Positions 27,017-36,363 of a stretch of 64,000 bases of DNA are shown here, in pieces (positions within the stretch are counted from its first letter, which is position 1; each line of letters opens with the position of its first letter). The notes beneath the pieces are model-generated. The model was given only the letters and a program-made list of their open reading frames with translations. It did no database searches and was not told the DNA's origin. Source of the DNA: DATJCV01 sp963707665 (GTDB lineage Bacteria; Pseudomonadota; Gammaproteobacteria; Burkholderiales; Burkholderiaceae_D); assembly GCA_963707665.1 (NCBI GenBank), contig CAVPQU010000018.1, positions 62,001 through 126,000 of the forward strand. The letters run 5' to 3'. The position numbers and the translations under genes are program-made.

Positions 27017-28090
27017 ATGAGTGACGATAAAATCAAACCCTTGCGTGCGCAGATCGACGCAGTGGACATGCAACTCCTTGATTTGCTGAACCGTCGTGCG
27101 CGTTTGGCGCAAGAGGTCGGGCATGTCAAGGTTGAAACCGATGCACCGATCTATCGGCCGGAGCGCGAGGTTCAGGTGCTGCGCAGCGTGGCACAACGCA
27201 ATCCTGGGCCCCTGACCGGCGTTGACGTGCAAATCATTTTCCGGGAAATCATGTCCGCCTGTCGGGCACTGGAACGGCGTGTGACGATCGCGTTCCTGGG
27301 GCCGGCCGGCACCTTCAGCGAGCAGGCGGTCTATCGGCAGTTTGGGCATACCGTCGATGCCCACCCGTGCGGATCGATCGACGAAGTGTTTCGCGCGACC
27401 GAGGCCGGGACCGCTGAATTCGGCGTGGTGCCGGTTGAAAATTCGGCGGAGGGCGCGGTCAACCGGACCCTTGATTTGCTGCTGCAGACGACACTGACGA
27501 TCAGCGGCGAAGTGTCGATTCCGGTGCATCACAGTCTGATGACGCAAAGCGGCTCGATGCAGGGCGTGGATCGTGTCTGTGCGCATTCGCAGGCACTGGC
27601 GCAATGCCAGGCCTGGCTGAACCAGCACTATCCGAACCTGCGGCGGTTGGCGGTCGCGTCCAATGGGGAAGCGGCGCGCCTGGCCGGCGAAAATCCGGCA
27701 GTCGCTGCGATCGCCGGCGAACTCGCGGGACGACAATACGATTTGCAGGTGGTCAATGCGCATGTGCAGGACGACCCGCATAACCGGACGCGCTTCGCGG
27801 TCATCGGCCGTCTGCAGACCGCGCCCAGCGAGCGCGATCAGACTTCGCTGGTGTTATCGGTGCCAAACAAGGCCGGTGCGGTATACAACCTGTTGGCGCC
27901 GCTGGCCACACATGGCGTGTCGATGACGCGTTTTGAATCGCGGCCGGCGCGCATGGGCGCGTGGGAATACTATTTCTACGTCGATATCGAAGGCCATGCG
28001 CAAAACGACAAGGTGGCGCGGGCGCTGGCGGAATTGAAGGAAAATGCTGCATTCTTCAAGCTGCTGGGATCATATCCGGTCAGCCTGTAA
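27017..28090 (+). CDS. pheA: Bifunctional chorismate mutase/prephenate dehydratase (P-protein)
   Basis: PheA converts chorismate to prephenate and then to phenylpyruvate. Residues 1-90 form the chorismate mutase helix bundle (LRAQIDAVDMQLLDLLNRRARLAQEVG). Residues 92-270 are the prephenate dehydratase (IAFLGPAGTFSEQAV, VPVENSAEGAVNRTLDLL, and the catalytic TRF motif in NRTRFAVIG). The C-terminal ACT domain (SLVLSVPNKAGAVYNLL, TRFESRPAR) senses phenylalanine. All three domains are intact. Confidence 0.96.
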   Translation: MSDDKIKPLRAQIDAVDMQLLDLLNRRARLAQEVGHVKVETDAPIYRPEREVQVLRSVAQRNPGPLTGVDVQIIFREIMSACRALERRVTIAFLGPAGTFSEQAVYRQFGHTVDAHPCGSIDEVFRATEAGTAEFGVVPVENSAEGAVNRTLDLLLQTTLTISGEVSIPVHHSLMTQSGSMQGVDRVCAHSQALAQCQAWLNQHYPNLRRLAVASNGEAARLAGENPAVAAIAGELAGRQYDLQVVNAHVQDDPHNRTRFAVIGRLQTAPSERDQTSLVLSVPNKAGAVYNLLAPLATHGVSMTRFESRPARMGAWEYYFYVDIEGHAQNDKVARALAELKENAAFFKLLGSYPVSL

Positions 28091-28155
28091 TCCCGATACG
28101 CGCAACGCACCGCGATTTTCGAGCGGTTTTTTTAAATTTTTTCTGGAATTTCATC

Positions 28156-29262
28156 ATGTCGATTCCGTTCGGACCCGAATATGTGCGTGCCATTGCCCCC
28201 TATCAGGGCGGCAAACCAATTGCCGAAGTGGCGCGCGAGTTCGGACTTGATGCGGCAGAAATTGTGAAGCTCGCTTCCAATGAAAATCCGCTTGGCATGC
28301 CTGACTCCGCGCGGTGCGCCATGCTGGACGCGGCTGCCGATATCGGCCGTTATCCGGACGCCAACGGATTCGAATTGAAGGCCGCGATCAGTGCGAAGTA
28401 CGGCGTCCCACAAGACTGGATCACGCTCGGCAACGGCAGCAACGACATCCTCGAACTGGCCGCGCATGCGTTCGTCCAGCCCGGCCAGTCGACGATCTAT
28501 GCGGACTACTCGTTCGCGGTGTATGCCTTGGCAACACAAGCGATTGGCGCGCGGGCGATCGTGGTGCCGGCAAAAGACTATGGTCACGATCTGGCGGCAA
28601 TGGCGCAAGCGATCGAAGCCGATACTCGGCTGATTTTTATCGCCAACCCGAACAATCCCACTGGGACTTTTCTTCCAGCTACGGAAATCGAAGCGTTCCT
28701 GAAAATTGTGCCGCCGCATGTCGTGGTGGTGCTGGACGAAGCTTACAACGAGTATCTGGCACCCGAACTGCAGTATGAATCGACGTCGTGGGTGCGCACT
28801 TATCCAAACTTGCTGGTCTCGCGCACCTTTTCCAAGGCCTATGGGCTGGCGGGCTTGCGCGTCGGTTTCGGCATTGCGCAGCCGGCGGTGACTGATTTGC
28901 TGAATCGCATCCGGCAGCCGTTCAATGTCAATTCGCTGGCCCAGGCGGCGGCGATTGCCGCCTTGAACGACCGGGCATTCCTGCAAAAGAGCGCCGACAT
29001 GAATCGCGAGGGGTACCAGCAACTGACTCAGGCCTTTGATGCTCTCGGTTTGCAGTATGTGCCGTCCTGCGGCAATTTCGTGCTGGTGAAGGTGGGGAAC
29101 GACGATGGCGCCGGTGCCCGTGTCAATCTGGCCTTGCTGAAGCAGGGGGTGATCGTGCGCCCGGTCGGCAATTATGGCTTGCCACAATGGCTGCGGATCT
29201 CGATCGGCTTGCCGCAAGAGAATGCAGTCTGCATCGCGGCGCTGGAAAAGGCGTTGTCCTGA
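28156..29262 (+). CDS. hisC: Histidinol-phosphate aminotransferase / aromatic aminotransferase
   Basis: A 368-residue fold-type I PLP enzyme of the HisC family. It has KLASNENPLG at the start, NPNNPTGT, the catalytic lysine in SRTFSKAYGLAGLRVGFG, and RPVGNYGLPQWLRISIG at the end. Its position between pheA and tyrA suggests it also or mainly transaminates prephenate or phenylpyruvate rather than histidinol phosphate, a common arrangement in betaproteobacteria. The frame is open upstream into pheA; ATG 28156 begins the conserved protein. Confidence 0.92.
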   Translation: MSIPFGPEYVRAIAPYQGGKPIAEVAREFGLDAAEIVKLASNENPLGMPDSARCAMLDAAADIGRYPDANGFELKAAISAKYGVPQDWITLGNGSNDILELAAHAFVQPGQSTIYADYSFAVYALATQAIGARAIVVPAKDYGHDLAAMAQAIEADTRLIFIANPNNPTGTFLPATEIEAFLKIVPPHVVVVLDEAYNEYLAPELQYESTSWVRTYPNLLVSRTFSKAYGLAGLRVGFGIAQPAVTDLLNRIRQPFNVNSLAQAAAIAALNDRAFLQKSADMNREGYQQLTQAFDALGLQYVPSCGNFVLVKVGNDDGAGARVNLALLKQGVIVRPVGNYGLPQWLRISIGLPQENAVCIAALEKALS

Positions 29263-29312
29263 CAGCCTTGGCGGGCGAAGGCGGCTGCTAAACTTATTTT
29301 GAGCGCTCACCC

Positions 29313-30211
29313 GTGTTAAAAAAAATCGTAATTTTCGGCGTCGGCCTGATTGGCGGCTCATTTGCCATGGCGCTGCGCCGGGCCGGTGCGGCCGGGCAAA
29401 TAGTCGGCGTTGGCCGAACTGCGCGCCCTTGGCGCGTGCACTGGAACTCGGCATCATCGACCTTGCCAGTACTTCCGTAGCTGGCGCCATAGCCGATGCT
29501 GACTTGGTCCTGATCGCCGCGCCCGTGGCCCAGACCGAAGTCATCCTGCGTCAGATCGAACCGCATCTGGAACCGCATACGGTTGTTACCGATGCCGGCA
29601 GCACCAAAAGCGACGTGGTGGCGGCAGCACGACGTGCGCTCGGCGCCAAGATTGCGCAATTCGTGCCGGGCCATCCGATCGCGGGACGCGAATTGAACGG
29701 CCCTGATGCTGCCATTGTCAATTTGTATGTAGGCAAGAAGGCGATCCTGACGCCGTTGGCGGAAAATCCCCCTGCCGCGGTTGCGTTGGTGGCAGAGGCG
29801 TGGCGTCAGTGCGGCGCCATTATTCACCAACTGGCTCCGGAACAGCATGATCAGGTGTTTGCTGCTGTCAGTCATTTGCCGCATTTGCTGGCGTATGCGC
29901 TGGTCGACGAATTGGCGCAAAGACCAGAGGCAAATACCTTATTTCAGTATGCGGCCAGTGGTTTTCGCGATTTCACGCGGATTGCCGGGTCGTCGCCGGA
30001 AATGTGGCGCGACATAACGCTGGCCAACCAGTCAACGCTGCTGCGCGAACTGGATGCCTACCTGGCGCAATTAGGACGCCTGCGCGAATTGCTCGTGCTG
30101 GGCGATGGCGCCGGAATTGAGGCGGTGTACGGCAATGCGCAGCGCGCCCGACATGATTGGATACGCGCGATTGAAACTGCGGAGCAACAATCCACTGAAG
30201 GCGGTGACTGA
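29313..30211 (+). CDS. tyrA: Prephenate dehydrogenase, frameshifted in this sequence
   Basis: TyrA oxidises prephenate (or arogenate) on the way to tyrosine. A GTG start gives MLKKIVIFGVGLIGGSFAMALR, the Rossmann NAD site. After a frame break the protein continues LARALELGIIDLA, PVAQTEVILRQIEPHL, VVTDAGSTKSDVV, FVPGHPIAGRE, VSHLPHLLAYALVDELA and GFRDFTRIAGSSPEMWRDI, all typical. One base appears to be missing around 29426; restoring it reads GRTARALARALELG. The stop overlaps the aroA start by one base. Confidence 0.88.
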
Positions 30212-31539
30212 TGAAAAGCCACGCTCCCGCTTATCTTGACTTGCTGCCGGCGCCGCGCGCGCGCGGCACGGTAACATTGCCCGGTTCGAAGAGCATCTCC
30301 AACCGTACGCTGCTACTGGCAGCGCTGGCGCAGGGCACCACGCAAATCATGGATTTGCTGGCATCCGATGACACATTGGTGATGTTGCTGGCTTTGCAAA
30401 AGCTCGGCGTCCAATGGCAGCAAGTCGATTCCAGCAGGCAATACACGGTACAGGGAGTAGACGGTGTTTTTCCGGTGCATCAGGCCGATCTGTTCATGGG
30501 CAATGCGGGCACCGCGATTCGGCCGTTGGTCGCCGCGCTGGCAGTAATCGGCGGTGACTATACGCTGCACGGCGTGGCGCGCATGCATGAACGCCCAATC
30601 GGCGATTTGGTGGATGCCCTGAACGCGGTTGGAACGCGGATTGCCTATACCGGCGTTGCCGGCTATCCGCCACTCCACATTCGGCGCGGCAAGCTCAATG
30701 GACAACGCTTGCGGGTGCGCGGTAATGTCTCAAGTCAATTTCTGACGGCGCTCTTGATGGCGGCGCCGTTGCTGGCGAAATCGGATGCGGTGACGGTGGA
30801 AGTCATCGGCGAGCTGATTTCCAGGCCCTATATCGAAATCACTCTAAACCTGATGCAGCGTTTCGGCGTCACGGTCGAGCGCGACGGCTGGCAAGCGTTT
30901 ACGGTGGCCGCTGGCCAGCGTTACCGTAGTCCGGGCGTGATTCATGTCGAGGGCGACGCCTCTTCCGCCTCGTATTTTCTGGCGGCCGGCGCCATTGCCG
31001 GCGGCCCGGTGCGAGTGGAGGGCGTCGGTGCCAATAGTATCCAGGGTGATGTGCGCTTTGTCGAAGCGCTGCAGCAAATGGGCGCAACAGTGCGTCTCGG
31101 CGCAAACTGGATTGAAGCCGAATCGAACGGTGTGCTGAGGGCGATCGATGCCGATTTCAATCACATTCCGGACGCTGCGATGACGCTGGCGGTGGCGGCT
31201 CTGTATGCGAATGGCACCAGCGTCTTGCGCAATATCGGCAGCTGGCGCGTCAAGGAAACCGACCGCATCGCGGCGATGGCAACCGAACTGCGCAAGCTCG
31301 GAGCGCTAGTGGAAGAAGGTGCGGATTACTTGCGCATTACGCCACCAGCAGCGCTGCGCGCCGCCCGCATCGATACCTATGACGACCATCGGATGGCGAT
31401 GTGCTTTTCGCTGGCGACGCTGGACGGCGCGGCGCGCAAAGGGGTTCCGTTGCGTATCAATGATCCCGGTTGCGTGGCCAAGACCTTTCCCGAATACTTC
31501 AGCGCTTTTGCCCAGATTTGCCGACAAGAGTTATTTTAA
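30211..31539 (+). CDS. aroA: 3-phosphoshikimate 1-carboxyvinyltransferase (EPSP synthase)
   Basis: AroA joins shikimate-3-phosphate and PEP in the shikimate pathway. The 442-residue protein has PGSKSISNRTLLLAALA, GNAGTAIRPLVAALA and HERPIGDLVDAL in the first half, and SSASYFLAAGAI, RVKETDRIAAMATELRKLGA and YDDHRMAMCFSLA in the second. The GNAGTAIRPL loop matches glyphosate-sensitive class I enzymes. It is coupled to tyrA by TGATG overlap. A dispersed repeat separates it from cmk. Confidence 0.97.
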   Translation: MKSHAPAYLDLLPAPRARGTVTLPGSKSISNRTLLLAALAQGTTQIMDLLASDDTLVMLLALQKLGVQWQQVDSSRQYTVQGVDGVFPVHQADLFMGNAGTAIRPLVAALAVIGGDYTLHGVARMHERPIGDLVDALNAVGTRIAYTGVAGYPPLHIRRGKLNGQRLRVRGNVSSQFLTALLMAAPLLAKSDAVTVEVIGELISRPYIEITLNLMQRFGVTVERDGWQAFTVAAGQRYRSPGVIHVEGDASSASYFLAAGAIAGGPVRVEGVGANSIQGDVRFVEALQQMGATVRLGANWIEAESNGVLRAIDADFNHIPDAAMTLAVAALYANGTSVLRNIGSWRVKETDRIAAMATELRKLGALVEEGADYLRITPPAALRAARIDTYDDHRMAMCFSLATLDGAARKGVPLRINDPGCVAKTFPEYFSAFAQICRQELF

Positions 31540-31556
31540 TAAATCCAACATCGTCT

Positions 31557-31617
31557 GGAGTATTTTTTGACTTACGCTATTTTATATGCGGAAAGACCGC
31601 GTTTTTCCATATACTCC
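31557..31617 (+). repeat. Paired-GGAGTAT intergenic repeat, copy E, right box inverted
   Basis: A GGAGTAT box starts at 31557 and its reverse complement ATACTCC at 31611, 54 bp on. The left core (TACGCTATTTTATATGCGG) still aligns with the other copies in the plus orientation, so only the right box is inverted. It lies between aroA and cmk, 31 bases before the cmk start. Confidence 0.65.
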
Positions 31618-31648
31618 CTTCGAATCGCTACGTACTTTAGAATATTTG

Positions 31649-32317
31649 ATGTCACCCTCATCCATCCCCGTCATCACGATTGACGGCCCGACCGCTTCCG
31701 GAAAAGGCACGGTCGCGCAAAAAGTGGCGCAGCTCCTCGGCTTTCATTATCTTGACTCCGGGGCGCTGTATCGCCTGGTTGCCTGGTCGGCGTTACGCGA
31801 CGAGCTGACACTGGACGATCAAGCGGCACTGGCTGCGCTGGCCGCAGGTTTGCCGTGTCGCTTCGTCGCCGATCGGATCTGGTTGGGGGACGATGACGTG
31901 ACCGACGCGATCCGGGCCGAAGTGGTGGGGAACGCCGCCTCGCGCATTGCCTCGTTGCCGGCGGTACGGCAGGCACTGCGCGGCTTGCAACTGGGTTTTC
32001 GCGTGGCCCCCGGTTTGGTGGCGGATGGGCGCGATATGGGTAGTGTCATTTTCCCCGATGCAAGGCTCAAGATATTCCTCACCGCAAGTGTCGCCGCGCG
32101 TGCCGACCGCCGTTATAAGCAATTGATTGACAAGGGTTTTTCTGCTAGTATGCAAGACCTTTCAAAGGATTTGGCAGAGCGGGATGAGCGCGATTCAAGT
32201 CGCTCGGTCGCGCCGCTGAAGCCAGCGCATGGGGCGTATCTTCTCGATACTTCCGATATGACTGCGGATCAGGCGGTTGAACGGATACTCGGTTGGTACG
32301 CTGAGACGGACCGGTAG
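31649..32317 (+). CDS. cmk: Cytidylate kinase
   Basis: Cmk phosphorylates CMP and dCMP. The 222-residue product begins with the P-loop ITIDGPTASGKGTVAQKVA, then LDSGALYRLVAW, VADGRDMGSVIFPDA, LTASVAARADRRYKQL and the lid segment ERDERDSSRSVAPLKPA. ATG 31649 is six bases after a TAGAAT -10-like sequence at 31638, so a leaderless or very short leader is possible in addition to read-through from aroA. The gene before rpsA is cmk in many proteobacteria. Confidence 0.95.
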   Translation: MSPSSIPVITIDGPTASGKGTVAQKVAQLLGFHYLDSGALYRLVAWSALRDELTLDDQAALAALAAGLPCRFVADRIWLGDDDVTDAIRAEVVGNAASRIASLPAVRQALRGLQLGFRVAPGLVADGRDMGSVIFPDARLKIFLTASVAARADRRYKQLIDKGFSASMQDLSKDLAERDERDSSRSVAPLKPAHGAYLLDTSDMTADQAVERILGWYAETDR

Positions 32318-32478
32318 CGCTGACTGAATTGCTGCTTGTTCTTGTAGTGCTTTTGTTGTCTGTGTTGTCTGGTCGGATGCAAGGTCTGGCCGGGCGTTGA
32401 TGAACCTAACCCAGTAATCGTTGCGATCTGGATATTCTGAATCCGCATCGATATTGGCCAACCCCACACTTTTATCTT

Positions 32479-34194
32479 ATGTCTACTGTAGCCACCACCC
32501 AAGAAACTGCCGTTGGTATGGAAAGTTTTGCCGCTCTTTTTGAAGAATCGCTGACACGCCAGGACATGCGTTCCGGCGAAGTGATTTCGGCGGAAGTCGT
32601 TCGCTTCGACCACAACTTCGTGATCGTCAACGCCGGCCTGAAATCGGAAGCTTTCATTCCGATCGAGGAATTCAAGAACGACAATGGCGAACTCGAAGTC
32701 AACGTCGGCGACTTCATTTCGGTCGCGATCGAATCGCTGGAAAACGGCTTCGGCGACACCATCCTGTCGCGCGACAAGGCCAAGCGTCTCGCTTCCTGGC
32801 TGTCGCTCGAAAAAGCGATGGAGTCGGGCGAAATCGTCACCGGCACCGTCAACGGCAAGGTCAAGGGCGGCCTGACCGTGCTGACCAACGGCATCCGCGC
32901 GTTCCTGCCGGGTTCGCTGGTGGATACCCGTCCGGTCAAGGACACCACGCCGTACGAAGGCAAGACCCTCGAATTCAAGGTCATCAAGCTCGACCGCAAG
33001 CGCAACAACGTGGTGCTGTCGCGCCGCGCGGTGGTGGAAGCGTCGATGGGCGAAGAGCGCGCCAAGCTGATGGAAACCCTGAAGGAAGGCACCATCGTCA
33101 ACGGCGTCGTCAAGAACATCACCGACTACGGCGCATTCGTCGACCTGGGTGGCATCGACGGCCTGCTGCACATCACCGACCTGGCATGGCGTCGCGTGCG
33201 TCATCCGTCGGAAGTGCTGTCGGTCGGCCAGGAAATCACGGCCAAGGTGCTCAAGTACGATCAAGAGAAAAACCGCGTTTCGCTGGGCGTCAAGCAACTG
33301 GGCGACGATCCGTGGACCGGCCTCTCGCGTCGCTACCCGCAAGGCACGCGCCTGTTCGGCAAGGTCACCAACCTGACCGACTACGGCGCGTTCGTCGAAG
33401 TCGAGCAAGGCATCGAAGGCCTGGTGCACGTGTCCGAAATGGACTGGACCAACAAGAACGTGGCGCCGAACAAGGTCGTGCAGCTGGGCGACGAAGTCGA
33501 AGTCATGGTTCTGGAAATCGACGAAGAGCGTCGCCGCATCAGCCTCGGCATGAAGCAGTGCAAGGCCAATCCGTGGGACGACTTCGCGGTCACCCACAAG
33601 AAGGGCGACAAGGTCAAGGGCGCGATCAAGTCGATTACCGACTTCGGCGTGTTCATCGGCCTGTCCGGCAATATCGACGGCTTGGTGCATCTGTCCGACC
33701 TGTCCTGGACCGAAGCCGGCGAAGAAGCCGTGCGCAAGTTCAAGAAGGGCGACGAGCTGGAAGCCATCGTGCTGGCCATCGATGTCGAGCGCGAGCGCGT
33801 TTCGCTGGGCGTCAAGCAGCTCGAAGGCGACCCGTTCAACAACTTCGCTGCGATGAACGACAAGGGCGCGGTCGTCACCGGTACCGTCAAGTCGGTCGAG
33901 CCGAAGGGCGCCGTGATCCAGTTGTCGGATGAAGTCGAAGGCTATCTGCGTGCTTCCGAGATCTCGCGCGATCGTGTGGAAGATGCCGGCACGCACCTGA
34001 AAGTCGGCGATACCGTCGAAGCGCTGGTCTTGAATATCGATCGCAAGGCACGCGGCATTCAATTGTCGATCAAGGCGAAAGACAACGTCGAAACGCAGGA
34101 AGCCATGAATAAGATGGCTGCCGACTCCAATGCCGCATCCGGCACCACCAGTCTCGGCGCGTTGCTGAAAGCCAAGCTCGACAACAAGAACTAA
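32479..34194 (+). CDS. rpsA: 30S ribosomal protein S1
   Basis: S1 binds mRNA leaders on the 30S subunit and is essential in most proteobacteria. The 571 residues hold six S1 RNA-binding repeats. The last four carry the clear motif DYGAFVDLGGIDGLLHITDL (about residue 216) and its variants DYGAFVEVEQGIEGLVHVSEM, DFGVFIGLSGNIDGLVHLSDL and PKGAVIQLSDEVEGYLRASEI. Codon use is strongly biased towards C/G-ending codons, as expected for high expression. The 161-base leader shows nothing recognisable. ihfB follows after 15 bases. Confidence 0.97.
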   Translation: MSTVATTQETAVGMESFAALFEESLTRQDMRSGEVISAEVVRFDHNFVIVNAGLKSEAFIPIEEFKNDNGELEVNVGDFISVAIESLENGFGDTILSRDKAKRLASWLSLEKAMESGEIVTGTVNGKVKGGLTVLTNGIRAFLPGSLVDTRPVKDTTPYEGKTLEFKVIKLDRKRNNVVLSRRAVVEASMGEERAKLMETLKEGTIVNGVVKNITDYGAFVDLGGIDGLLHITDLAWRRVRHPSEVLSVGQEITAKVLKYDQEKNRVSLGVKQLGDDPWTGLSRRYPQGTRLFGKVTNLTDYGAFVEVEQGIEGLVHVSEMDWTNKNVAPNKVVQLGDEVEVMVLEIDEERRRISLGMKQCKANPWDDFAVTHKKGDKVKGAIKSITDFGVFIGLSGNIDGLVHLSDLSWTEAGEEAVRKFKKGDELEAIVLAIDVERERVSLGVKQLEGDPFNNFAAMNDKGAVVTGTVKSVEPKGAVIQLSDEVEGYLRASEISRDRVEDAGTHLKVGDTVEALVLNIDRKARGIQLSIKAKDNVETQEAMNKMAADSNAASGTTSLGALLKAKLDNKN

Positions 34195-34209
34195 GGGGCG
34201 ACACTGCCC

Positions 34210-34515
34210 ATGACAAAGTCGGAGTTGATCGCTCGTCTCGCAGAACGTTACCCGCAATTGGTAACCAAGGATGCGGATTATGCGGTCAAGACCATCCTCG
34301 ATGCGATGACCGATGCGCTGGCTACTGGCCAGCGCATCGAAATTCGCGGTTTCGGCAGCTTTTCGTTGAATAGCCGACCGCCGCGCATTGGTCGTAATCC
34401 GAAGTCCGGTGAAAAGGTGATGGTGCCCGAAAAACGGGTGCCGCATTTCAAGCCAGGCAAGGAGCTGCGTGAGCGGGTCGATGCGATGGTTGGGCAACCG
34501 ATCAAGGAAGACTAG
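34210..34515 (+). CDS. ihfB: Integration host factor subunit beta
   Basis: IhfB forms with IhfA the DNA-bending heterodimer IHF. The 101-residue protein starts MTKSELIARLAERYPQL, and has the DNA-binding arm with RIEIRGFGSFSLNSRPPRIGRNPKSGEKVMVPEKRVPHFKPGKELRERV, including the minor-groove proline in the GRNPKSG loop. The rpsA-ihfB order is conserved. A terminator follows about 100 bases after the stop. Confidence 0.96.
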   Translation: MTKSELIARLAERYPQLVTKDADYAVKTILDAMTDALATGQRIEIRGFGSFSLNSRPPRIGRNPKSGEKVMVPEKRVPHFKPGKELRERVDAMVGQPIKED

Positions 34516-34618
34516 TCGTCATGGCGGGATGCGTTTTCTCATCTGTGCCCTGTAATTTCCTTGGAGTGTTGGAGCGGCGTATACCGTAAAAACACCCTGT
34601 CCCACGATTGTTATTATA

Positions 34619-34648
34619 AAAACGGCATCTGCGGATGCCGTTTTTTTT
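34619..34648 (+). terminator. Terminator after ihfB
   Basis: A ten-base stem AAACGGCATC/GATGCCGTTT with loop TGCG continues into eight T residues in total. Confidence 0.85.
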
Positions 34649-34759
34649 AGGGCTGGCCGCACAGCAAGCTACGTGGCTTGCGATGCAAGTTAGCCTTCAT
34701 TGTGTTGGTTTCACGTACAATTTCGTTTGTCTCGCCAACGACCAATAAGGAACTGCGCC

Positions 34760-35074
34760 ATGAAAATGATTGCCAGAATTGTTGCGGTGCTGATCTTTAT
34801 CGTGTTCTTCGGCTTCGCTCTGATCAACAAGGATGAGGTCACGCTGAGGTTTTTCTTCGGCTACGAAACCAGGGGTCCACTGGTCCTGGTATTGCTGGTT
34901 TTCTTCGTCTGCGGCGCGGTGCTGGGCGTGTTGGCGATGATGCCGACCTTGTTTCGCCATCGGCGTCAGTTGTCACGTCAGAAAAAACAGATCGCTGTCC
35001 TGCAAAAAGAGGCGGATGCGCAGCATCTGGCGCACGCTTATCCGGCGCCAGCCGATACGGTCGCGAACCCATAA
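34760..35074 (+). CDS. lapA: LapA family inner-membrane protein
   Basis: A 104-residue protein with two membrane segments (residues about 4-22 and 40-62), the DUF1049 signature ALINKDEVTLRFFFGYETRGPLVLVLLVFFVCGAVLG between them, and a cytoplasmic basic coiled stretch (RHRRQLSRQKKQIAVLQKEA). LapA works with LapB in controlling LPS assembly. ATG 34760 follows AAGGA. It precedes lapB by 53 bases, the usual pair. Confidence 0.9.
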   Translation: MKMIARIVAVLIFIVFFGFALINKDEVTLRFFFGYETRGPLVLVLLVFFVCGAVLGVLAMMPTLFRHRRQLSRQKKQIAVLQKEADAQHLAHAYPAPADTVANP

Positions 35075-35127
35075 CGATGGCACCGTCGATGTTGATCCCG
35101 CCATCTTGCCTCTCCTGTTGATCCGGT

Positions 35128-36303
35128 ATGGAATTTGAAATCTGGTGGTTACTTGGCATTCCGGTGTTTTTCGCGCTGGGTTGGATTGCGGCGCGCGTCG
35201 ATATCAATCAGTTGTTGTCGGAGTCGCGCAGTTTGCCGCGCGGCTATTTCAAGGGCTTGAATTTTTTACTGAACGAACAGCCCGACAAGGCGATCGACGC
35301 CTTCATCGAAGTCGTCCAGCTTGATCCGGAAACGGTGGAGCTGCACTTTGCGCTTGGCAACTTGTTCCGCCGCCGCGGCGAAACCGAACGGGCGATCCGG
35401 GTGCATCAGAATCTGTTGGCCCGGCCCGACCTGATCCAGGAACACCAGGTGCATGCGCAGTACGAACTGGGACAGGATTATCTGAAAGCCGGTCTATTGG
35501 ATCGCGCCGAAGAGTCGTTTAACCTGTTGGTCGATACCCCGTACAGCGCCCAGGCGCGGCGCGCATTGCTGGAAATTTACCAGCGCGAAAAGGAATGGCC
35601 GCGTGCCATTGAGGCGGCACGCGGCTTGCAGGAATCGGGTGCCGGTAGCCGTCAGCGCGAAATTGCCCAGTTCTACTGCGAACTGGCGCAAGACGAACTG
35701 GTGCATACGCATGTGGACGCCGCGACTGCATGGCTGGAAAAGGCACTGGCGGCGGATCGCAAGAATGTGCGCGCGACGCTGCTGCTGGGCGACGTGCACC
35801 TCGCACAAGGCGATATCGAAGGCGCCTTGCTAGTCTGGCGTCGGGTCGAGCAGCAAAGTGTGCCGCATGTGGCATTGGTGGCACAGCGTCTGATGGATGG
35901 CTATCGCGCGGTCGAGCGTGCCCACGAAGGCTTGAATCTGCTGAAATCCTATCTGGCCGAGGCGCCCTCCATCGATTTGCTGGAGGTTGTATTCAAGGCC
36001 GTTCTGGAACTGGAAGGAGTCGATGCGGCCAACCGACTGGTCAGCGATGAGCTGCGCCGCACGCCAACCTTGCTCGGACTGGACAAACTGCTGGAGGCGC
36101 GCTTGATGGAGGCCCGTCCTGAAGTGCGCCCGGAGTTATCGCTGGTCAAAAACCTGGTGCACGGCTACACCCAGAAACTGGCACGCTACCAGTGCAGCCA
36201 TTGCGGCTTCAAGGCGCGTCAGTTCTATTGGCAATGTCCCGGTTGCAGCCAGTGGGAAACGTATCCGCCGCGGCGCACTGAAGAACTGAATGTCATGAAT
36301 TGA
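35128..36303 (+). CDS. lapB: Lipopolysaccharide assembly protein LapB (YciM)
   Basis: LapB guides LpxC to the FtsH protease and so balances LPS and phospholipid synthesis. The 391-residue product has an N-terminal membrane anchor (WWLLGIPVFFALGWIAARVD), a set of TPRs (KAIDAFIEVVQLDPETVELHFALGNLFRRRGETERAI and following), and a C-terminal rubredoxin-type metal site with two CxxC pairs in YQCSHCGFKA and WQCPGCSQWETYPP. All three parts match YciM in order and length. Confidence 0.95.
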   Translation: MEFEIWWLLGIPVFFALGWIAARVDINQLLSESRSLPRGYFKGLNFLLNEQPDKAIDAFIEVVQLDPETVELHFALGNLFRRRGETERAIRVHQNLLARPDLIQEHQVHAQYELGQDYLKAGLLDRAEESFNLLVDTPYSAQARRALLEIYQREKEWPRAIEAARGLQESGAGSRQREIAQFYCELAQDELVHTHVDAATAWLEKALAADRKNVRATLLLGDVHLAQGDIEGALLVWRRVEQQSVPHVALVAQRLMDGYRAVERAHEGLNLLKSYLAEAPSIDLLEVVFKAVLELEGVDAANRLVSDELRRTPTLLGLDKLLEARLMEARPEVRPELSLVKNLVHGYTQKLARYQCSHCGFKARQFYWQCPGCSQWETYPPRRTEELNVMN

Positions 36304-36363
36304 ATTTTAATGCGCGGCGTCGCTTGATCCTTTGCCCACCGCGCCACACTATCAAATACCACC

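Noticed and set aside
32269..34497. Minus-strand open frame of over 700 codons
   Set aside because: It is fully antisense to rpsA; strong codon bias of a highly expressed gene leaves the opposite frame free of stops.
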